A DNA stretch of 12,089 nt, taken from Baffinella frigidus. Lineage: Eukaryota > Cryptophyceae > Cryptomonadales > Baffinellaceae. Positions 8,086 through 12,089 of this stretch are shown here, in pieces (position 1 is the stretch's first letter; each line of letters starts with the position of its first letter). A model generated the notes under the pieces. That model did no database searches. It was given only the letters and a program-made list of their open reading frames with translations, and was not told the DNA's origin. The stretch is taken from positions 433,099 through 445,187 of the forward strand of contig MU646618.1 of NCBI GenBank assembly GCA_026770585.1, read 5' to 3'. The position numbers and the translations under genes are program-made.

Positions 8086-8218
8086 CATTACATCGGAGTT
8101 CCCCACCGAGTTACCTACCCATACCGAGCGCCGCCCCCACGAATTGTGCACCTCTAACACCTGAGCCATGCTCGCGGATCTCAGCTGAGATGCCATCTCG
8201 TGGCGCTGAGTCGACTTC

Positions 8219-8272
8219 CTAGGAGAAGCCGGGCGCGTCGAGGAGGGCGAGGACGAGTCCGACCCCGTAGCC
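8219..8272 (-). CDS. NPEPL1: Aminopeptidase terminal exon
   Basis: Acceptor CTGCAG|, then [17 protein letters not shown] and TAG (8221-8219). Continues RAT into G(Y/F)GV.LL.AL exactly as in M17 C-termini. The tail after it is short compared with animal NPEPL1. No AATAAA-like signal is evident downstream. Confidence 0.88.
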   Translation of the reverse strand, partial: GYGVGLVLALLDAPGFS

Positions 8273-11200
8273 CTGCAGATCCATCCACCACACCCGCCCA
8301 GTCAGTCCCCCGCCTCTCCTCGCACTTCACGCCCCGGGTCAGGGTCCAGGGTCCGGGTTCTAGGCGTGGCGTTCACCACCCGCCCAGTCAGTCAGTCAGT
8401 CAGTCAGTCACCCGCCTCGCCTCGCACGCCGCGCCCCCTCAGGTCCTTTAGGTTCTTCGAGCTCCCAACATAGGCGGACACCGGAACTGGTTCTGTAGAA
8501 AGGCCATGCTTCCTTTCGGATCACATCAAGCCCCCATGTACAGGTCCGGGTTCCAGGCGTGGCGTGCACCACCCACCCACCCAGTCAGTCAGTCAGTCAC
8601 CCGCCCCGCCTCGCCTCGCCTCGCCTCGCCTCGCACGCCGCGCCCCGGTAATGCCACAAGCTAACGCCAGCGGAACCCTTAGCCTACGGTAGGAACCCCC
8701 CCTCCTCCTACGACGTTTAAAACAAAAAGATCTTTAAAAGTCGCAGGATGGGGGGCTCCTACCGTAGGCAATCCGTAGGCTTCAAGTACATCGCTAGCGT
8801 TAGCTTTTCAGATGACCGGGGCAGGGCCCAGGGTCCGTCCGGCGAGGGTCCACGGTGCGGGTTCCAGGGTCGGCACACACCGTGGCGCGCTGGTCCTTGG
8901 TGCCAGGCCCCGCCATGTCGATGTGGAGCCAGCCTCCCGTGTAGTCCGCGGCCAGGTGCTTCTCGATGAAGTGTCCCGCGCACGATGACTGCGCGTTGCC
9001 GCGATCCTTCACTGAGTTCTTCATGTCTGCCACCTGCCAGGGTTCAGGGTTTAGGGTTTCAGAGTTAAGGGTTGGGGGTTTAGAGTTCGCGGTGGTTGAT
9101 CGAGTCTGGCGGAGAAGAAGGAGTGGTGCGTTGATTTCCGGCGAAACCAGCATGGCTACCAGCCGTTTTCACACGTGAAAGCGTTCACCGTCAGCAAGCC
9201 CTCGCGTGCGAGCGTGCCTCAGACCAAGAGAGGCATCCAGCGCGCCGCAGACCCACACCCATGCGCGATCGAGGAGGAAGCGCTAGCCAGGGCACGCGCG
9301 AGGTTGCGATGGCGGAGGGGCGAGAGGGCTACCTCGGACTTGAACTCCGGAAAGAGCAGCTCTGGCGCGTAGAGCAGCGGGAAGCAGAAGTCGCCTGTGG
9401 GAAAGAGTGTGTCCGCCACCGTGCTTCGTTAGTCACCTCTTCTAGGTCCTTCAGGTTCTTCGAGCTCCCAACATAGGCGGACACCGGAACTGCTCGCTCA
9501 CCCGTTATCTCTGTCTCCGATTCTGTCTCTTTCTCTGTCTATATCGTTGTCTCTGTCTTTGTATCTGTCTCTGTTTCTGTCTCTGTCGATACCTCTGTCG
9601 CTGTCTCTGTCTCTGTCTCTGACTATGTCTATGTCTCTGTCTCTGTTTCTGTCTCTGTCTCTGTCTCTGTCTCTGTCTCTGTCTCTGTACATGTCTATGT
9701 CTCTATCTCTCTCGCTGTTTCTCTCTCGCGCCACCTCTCTCTCGCGCTCTGTCCCGCATCCCATCTGCCCCCCCTCCGTATCGAAACACCCGTGTCGTCG
9801 GAAAGAGCACCTGAGCGAAGGCCAGCAGCAACCGCCTTGCGCTCCAACTCCTCCGAGTTCGCGAGAACCTGCCAAACCGCACCCCACGCGTCACCACTAA
9901 TTCTCCCCGAGGCTGCGAGATGCTGCCTTGTTGCTGAACTATGGCAGCGCGGGCTACGCGGGCAACGCGGGTGCGTACGGTGGGCCGATGGCGTTCTCAC
10001 GAGGCTGCGAGATGTGTGGGTATCTAAGCTCCACGGGCATCTAAGGACGCAAGGTTATGATGACGTCGTCCTTAGATGCCCTTAGAGCCTAGATACCCAC
10101 AAGATGCTGCTCTTGCGAGGTTGCAAATCACGCCTGGGATATCAGGGGGGTTGGTGCAGCGTTGCGATGGGCTGTGCAGACTGAGCATTTGATCCCGTGT
10201 GTTGAGATGCCACCAGCCCTCACAGCGACACCAAATGCCTGATTTCGAGACGTGTGATCCAGGCACATTTAGGGCTTTAAAACATTGTATACCGGGGTGT
10301 CACGTCCAAAATATGTAAAAAAAAGAGTTTACTACACGCGACTGGGATCAAGTGACCGGTCACGTCCTCCCTGTCGCGTGTAGTAAACTCGAGAAAAGAG
10401 TCGTGCGAAAAACAAATGGGCGTTGGATCCTGGTCACGGATCAGGACACGGGTCCGACACCTGACCACGTCCGGGTCCTTGTACGGGACTTTTAAAATAA
10501 AACGTTTTTGTCAGCCACCCCAGATCTGGGGGGTCCGCCCCACGAATCCGAGGTCTGAAAATCGAGGAATTGGTCTTTCCGTGAGGGTTAGTGGTGGGCT
10601 GTGATCAATCAGTACTTCTACGGAAGGAACTGTCGGGCGGGGCCGAAAGTGGACACTCGGGCTAAAGTGGACGTGACTTGAGTAAAGTCACTCCGGCTGT
10701 GCCTACATGGGGGATACCCCCAGATATCCCCAAAATACTTGAGAGGCGGTTGGATCGAGAGGGAGGTACCCCCGCGTGCTTCTTCCCAGTCGCAACGAGC
10801 TGGGCCCCCGTGAGGGTGGCCATGTCGATGACCAAGTTGGGCCTGAGGAGCTTGGTCGCGTGCGCGACTCCGTCGCCTAGCACCAGCCGCCCTGGCACCC
10901 CCACCTGCCGTCAGATCCTTGCTACCCCGACGCCGAGAACCAGCCGCCCTTTCGTGAGGTATTCCCTCGCCCACCCCCTCGTTCACTCGATCACTCGATC
11001 ACTCGCTGCCACGCCGAATGCCTGTCTGCCTTTCTGTCTGTCTGTCTGCCTGCATGCATGCCTGCCTGCCTGCCTAACAGACAAACTGACAGACTTACTG
11101 ACCGAACAACCGAACAACCCGGTTTGGTCGGTTGACAGCAGGACACAATAGCGAGGCAATGCGCGCGGGAAGCAAGAGAGAAGGGCAAGCGTGTCGTCCT

Positions 11201-11904
11201 ACTGGTGCCCGCGCGGCCTCTGATGCCAGGCGAGGGAGCCTCTCAGGTCAAGATCAGGGTTTCGGGGTGGATGCGATGCGGGGAACGCGGCTTCAGACCC
11301 TCAGCATCCGATCAAACGAAACCACTACCACCAACGAAAACCACAAAACAGTTTTGGGGTTGAGGGTTGAGGGTTCAGACCCTCGGCGTCGCAGTTGTTA
11401 ACTTCGACCTGGTGTGAGGCAGCGTGGTTTGAGTGCGAAACGTCGGGTGCGTGGTGGTGGACGGGCGCAGTCAATCGTGGGCAAAGATGCAGTCAGTAAT
11501 GCAGTCAATAATGGGTGGAGATGAAGTCAATGACAGCCAATAATTGGTGAAGATCAATAATGGGTGAAGATAAAGATGCAGTGAATGCAAGGACTGGCGG
11601 CAGGCGCGCGAGAGTGCGTGTCCGAGAGAGGCAAGACTGCGCGAGAGGACTGCAGCACTGAGCGTTCATGGATGGTTCAGGAGGGTTCAGGAGCATTCAA
11701 AGAGGGTTCCGCGGTTCTGCGGAAAGGCGAGATGTTCGCCAATGTTGGGCAAAATCAAAACCGCACGGGCAAAACCTCAAGGTGTTGGGCAAAATCAAAA
11801 CCTGGAGGGTTTGAAAGAAAAAAAAGGTGAGGCCTAAAACGGATTGTGCGGGGCGCACCGTCTTGCCAGAGAACATGGTGAGGATGTCGTCGTTGCGGAA
11901 TGCT
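8219..11904 (-). CDS. NPEPL1: M17 leucyl-aminopeptidase family protein, NPEPL1-like, 3' two-fifths or less; 5' exons outside window
   Basis: Two-metal (usually Zn/Mn) peptidase that removes N-terminal residues from peptides, normally a cytosolic hexamer. Exons in order: 11859-11904, 11381-11408, 10770-10891, 9811-9868, 9333-9394, 8881-9033, 8219-8272. All six introns are GT..AG and all phases match, giving 173 residues then TAG. Seen: [11 protein letters not shown], then [20 protein letters not shown] (the M17 signature with metal-binding Asp and Glu and the catalytic Arg), [19 protein letters not shown], an [15 protein letters not shown] stretch, [29 protein letters not shown], and [14 protein letters not shown]. 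Family knowledge: the ADMKNSV..R and SSCAG blocks are characteristic of NPEPL1-type members. The remaining metal ligands and catalytic Lys belong to upstream exons not present here. The signature Thr (NTDAEGR) is Cys. No broken junction or frame was found, so the visible part looks functional. It may be cut at a chromosome end (see 11905-12089). Confidence 0.92.
8441..8541. repeat. Dispersed repeat related to the satellite core, reverse orientation
   Basis: AGGTCCTTTAGGTTCTTCGA, GCTCCCAACATAGGCGGACA, CCGGAACTGG, then GCTTCCTTTCGGATC. In reverse this gives the satellite order GATCCGAAAG..TGTTGGGAG..CCTAAAGGACCT. A second, shorter copy is at 9436-9492. Confidence 0.78.
8658..8806. repeat. Imperfect foldback element
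   Basis: Outer arms AAGCTAACGCCAGCG / CGCTAGCGTTAGCTT and inner arms CCTACGGTAGGAACCCCCC / GGGGGGCTCCTACCGTAGG plus CTCCTACGAC / GTCGCAGGA enclose an AT-rich loop with AGATCT. No target-site duplication is seen. Confidence 0.65.
8881..9033 (-). CDS. NPEPL1: Aminopeptidase exon f: conserved C-terminal block
   Basis: 51 whole codons after CCCTGGCAG|, ending GCCACG|gtgtgt. Contains [25 protein letters not shown] and [19 protein letters not shown]. This is the most clearly conserved exon. The pyrimidine tract before it (9034-9090) is made of CCCTAAA-type heptamers. Confidence 0.93.
9034..9332 (-). other. Aminopeptidase intron e/f
   Basis: 299 nt. Only its 3' end (9034-9090) is telomere-like. 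The small ORFs in it show no protein family features. Confidence 0.75.
9333..9394 (-). CDS. NPEPL1: Aminopeptidase exon e
   Basis: 62 nt after TTTCCCACAG|, ending TCCGAG|gtagcc. Encodes [20 protein letters not shown], the NPEPL1 (G)D..(H/F)PL.Y.PEL.F.EF.S block. Confidence 0.9.
9395..9810 (-). other. Aminopeptidase intron d/e with simple repeat
   Basis: 416 nt. Contains a copy of the GTCCTTCAGGTTCTTCGAGC dispersed repeat (9436-9492) and a long CTCTGT simple-sequence tract (9500-9735). Confidence 0.8.
9500..9735. repeat. (CTCTGT)n pyrimidine-rich simple repeat
   Basis: About 235 bp of CTCTGT/CTATGT/CTGTTT hexamers. On the gene strand it is purine-rich (ACAGAG). It creates long artificial ORFs of Leu/Ser on plus and Arg/Asp on minus. 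Confidence 0.93.
9811..9868 (-). CDS. NPEPL1: Aminopeptidase exon d
   Basis: 58 nt between TTTGGCAG| and CGCTCAG|gtgctc. Encodes [19 protein letters not shown] plus the first base of Gly (phase 1). Joins HAG to SGDF across the flanking introns, as in M17 proteins. Confidence 0.88.
10015..10101. mobile_element. MITE-like foldback element, family A copy 2 (87 bp)
   Basis: Arms of about 35 bp (TGTGGGTATCTAAGCTC..GGGCATCTAAGGACG) around a loop of about 17 bp. Flanked by AGATG on both sides (10010-10014, 10102-10106). A related sequence without the element, GAGGCTGCGAGATGCTGC, occurs at 9909-9926, confirming the duplicated bases. Confidence 0.85.
10210..10598. repeat. Possible larger element with CCACCA..CCCTCAC ends
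   Basis: Left end CCACCAGCCCTCAC and right end GTGAGGGTTAGTGGTGG are imperfect inverted repeats like those at 778-945. The right end (10548-10590) also matches about 2388-2434 in reverse. Extent is inferred, and no target-site duplication is seen. Confidence 0.4.
10325..10390. repeat. Perfect 18-bp inverted repeat
   Basis: GAGTTTACTACACGCGAC at 10325-10342 and its exact reverse complement at 10373-10390, separated by 30 bp that include GTGACCGGTCAC. Likely a small foldback element nested in the intron. Confidence 0.8.
10630..10737. repeat. Dispersed repeat C, copy 2
   Basis: Reverse-complement match to 7397-7495. Lies in the first part of the intron after aminopeptidase exon c. Confidence 0.78.
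10770..10891 (-). CDS. NPEPL1: Aminopeptidase exon c: catalytic Arg and core strand
   Basis: 122 nt from GGTGCCAG| to GCGGGG|gtacct. Completes [11 protein letters not shown], so the catalytic Arg follows the junction directly. Continues [20 protein letters not shown] to HAG. The read-through beyond the donor hits dispersed repeat C and is intron. Confidence 0.9.
10892..11380 (-). other. Aminopeptidase intron b/c
   Basis: 489 nt. Starts gtctgaaccctcaaccctca. Holds a (CTGC/CTGT)n tetranucleotide tract at about 11023-11075 and a partial duplicate of the start of exon c at 10931-10951. Confidence 0.8.
11381..11408 (-). CDS. NPEPL1: Aminopeptidase exon b: 28-nt exon with metal ligands
   Basis: Acceptor GGTCGAAGT preceded by CACACCAG, donor GCCGAGG|gtctga, phase 1. 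Encodes VEVNNCDAE plus the first base of Gly. Asp and Glu here correspond to two metal ligands of the M17 active site. The exon is too small for ORF finders and was located by protein motif. The intron after it begins with CCCTCAA heptamers. Confidence 0.85.
11409..11858 (-). other. Aminopeptidase intron a/b
   Basis: 450 nt. Contains a degenerate tandem repeat around AATAATGGGTGAAGAT (about 11460-11590) and a diverged TGTTGGGCAAAATCAAAACC pair (about 11740-11805) that resembles the end of the satellite core. Confidence 0.75.
11859..11904 (-). CDS. NPEPL1: Aminopeptidase exon a (first visible)
   Basis: 46 nt after acceptor GATGTTTGCAG|, encoding [15 protein letters not shown] and ending at donor AAGACG|gtgcgc in phase 0. 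Matches the R.DD(I/V)..(M/L).SGKT segment just before the M17 signature. Confidence 0.85.
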
Positions 11905-11919
11905 CTGCAAACATCACGT

Positions 11920-12089
11920 GCAGGGTTCAGGGTTGGTTAGGGTTTGGGGGTTGGGGTTTAGGGATTAGGGATTAGGGTTAGGGTTTAGGGTTTAGGGTTT
12001 AGGGTTTAGGGTTTAGGGTTTAGGGTTTAGGGTTTAGGATTTGGGGTTAAGAGTTTAGGGTTTAGGGTTTAGGGTTTAGGGTTTAGGGT
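11920..12089. repeat. TTTAGGG telomere-type array at right edge
   Basis: Variant heptamers give way to runs of perfect TTTAGGG up to the last base, interrupted once near 12036-12055. The G-rich strand points to the right edge, as at a right-hand chromosome end. It also lies just upstream of an intact splice acceptor (11905), as in the other telomere-repeat introns of the window. Confidence 0.93.

Larger units (their letters stand above)
8273..8880 (-). other. Last aminopeptidase intron: nested repeats
   Basis: 608 nt. Holds a GC-rich repeat unit (GTCCGGGTTC.AGGCGTGGCG.. then (GTCA)n then (CCTCG)n then CACGCCGCGCCCC), complete at 8355-8440 and 8544-8648 and partial at 8290-8340. The 8441-8541 dispersed repeat lies between copies, and a foldback follows at 8658-8806. 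Confidence 0.75.
9869..10769 (-). other. Aminopeptidase intron c/d, 901 nt, with several elements
   Basis: Carries MITE family A copy 2 (10015-10101), a possible CCACCA-terminus element (10210-10598) with a perfect hairpin inside it, and dispersed repeat C copy 2 (about 10630-10737), close to the donor of exon c. Confidence 0.8.

Noticed and set aside
8244-8460. Plus-strand Arg/Ser/Pro ORF opposite the last aminopeptidase exon
   Set aside because: It is an antisense shadow of the terminal exon plus the GC-rich minisatellite.
9547-9900. Long ORFs of Leu/Ser (plus) and Arg/Asp (minus) repeats
   Set aside because: They are translations of the CTCTGT simple repeat inside an intron with well-defined borders.
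10618-10986. 122-codon minus-strand ORF covering aminopeptidase exon c
   Set aside because: It is a shifted frame over exon c and flanking intron; the true frame gives [10 protein letters not shown] and the DMATLTGAQ motif.

Overview
This window is nuclear DNA of a eukaryote, most likely a protist alga. It has two intron-rich genes, both on the minus strand. Long tracts of perfect or decayed TTTAGGG heptamers are present, which is the telomere repeat type of plants, many algae, dinoflagellates and chromerids. Introns have GT..AG ends, with one or two candidate GC..AG introns. Exons are short (10-401 nt) and introns often longer. An alveolate alga (chromerid or dinoflagellate) fits, but I cannot fix the taxon from the sequence alone. 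No bacterial-style operons, tRNA or rRNA genes were seen.

Right part (8219-11904, minus): the last seven exons of an M17 leucyl-aminopeptidase-family gene of the NPEPL1 type. I rebuilt it exon by exon. Every junction has GT and AG ends and matching phase, and the 173 codons end at a TAG at 8219-8221. The 5' exons lie beyond the right edge, behind a nearly pure TTTAGGG array (11920-12089). That array is either the inside of another intron or the chromosome end.

Left part (90-3297, minus): the 5' portion of an amino-acid transporter gene of the AAAP/SLC38 class, closest in motif layout to the lysosomal SLC38A9 type. It has an acidic N-terminal tail, then TM1-TM3 split over small exons. The gene runs off the left edge. 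One of its introns (2058-2233) is made almost entirely of decayed CCCTAAA repeats, from donor to acceptor. Neighbouring introns carry long tracts of the same repeat.

Between the genes (3298-8218) I recognise no gene. This stretch holds a (CACCTAA)n tract, a tandem/satellite array (about 4150-6390), scattered single copies of that repeat, an AT-rich island and a 159-bp foldback element with target-site duplications.

The window is rich in short non-coding foldback (MITE-like) elements. Two families occur twice, and three of those four copies have convincing 5-bp target-site duplications. They sit in introns or in flanking DNA; none interrupts a recognised exon. The two genes share strand but have no evident functional link.
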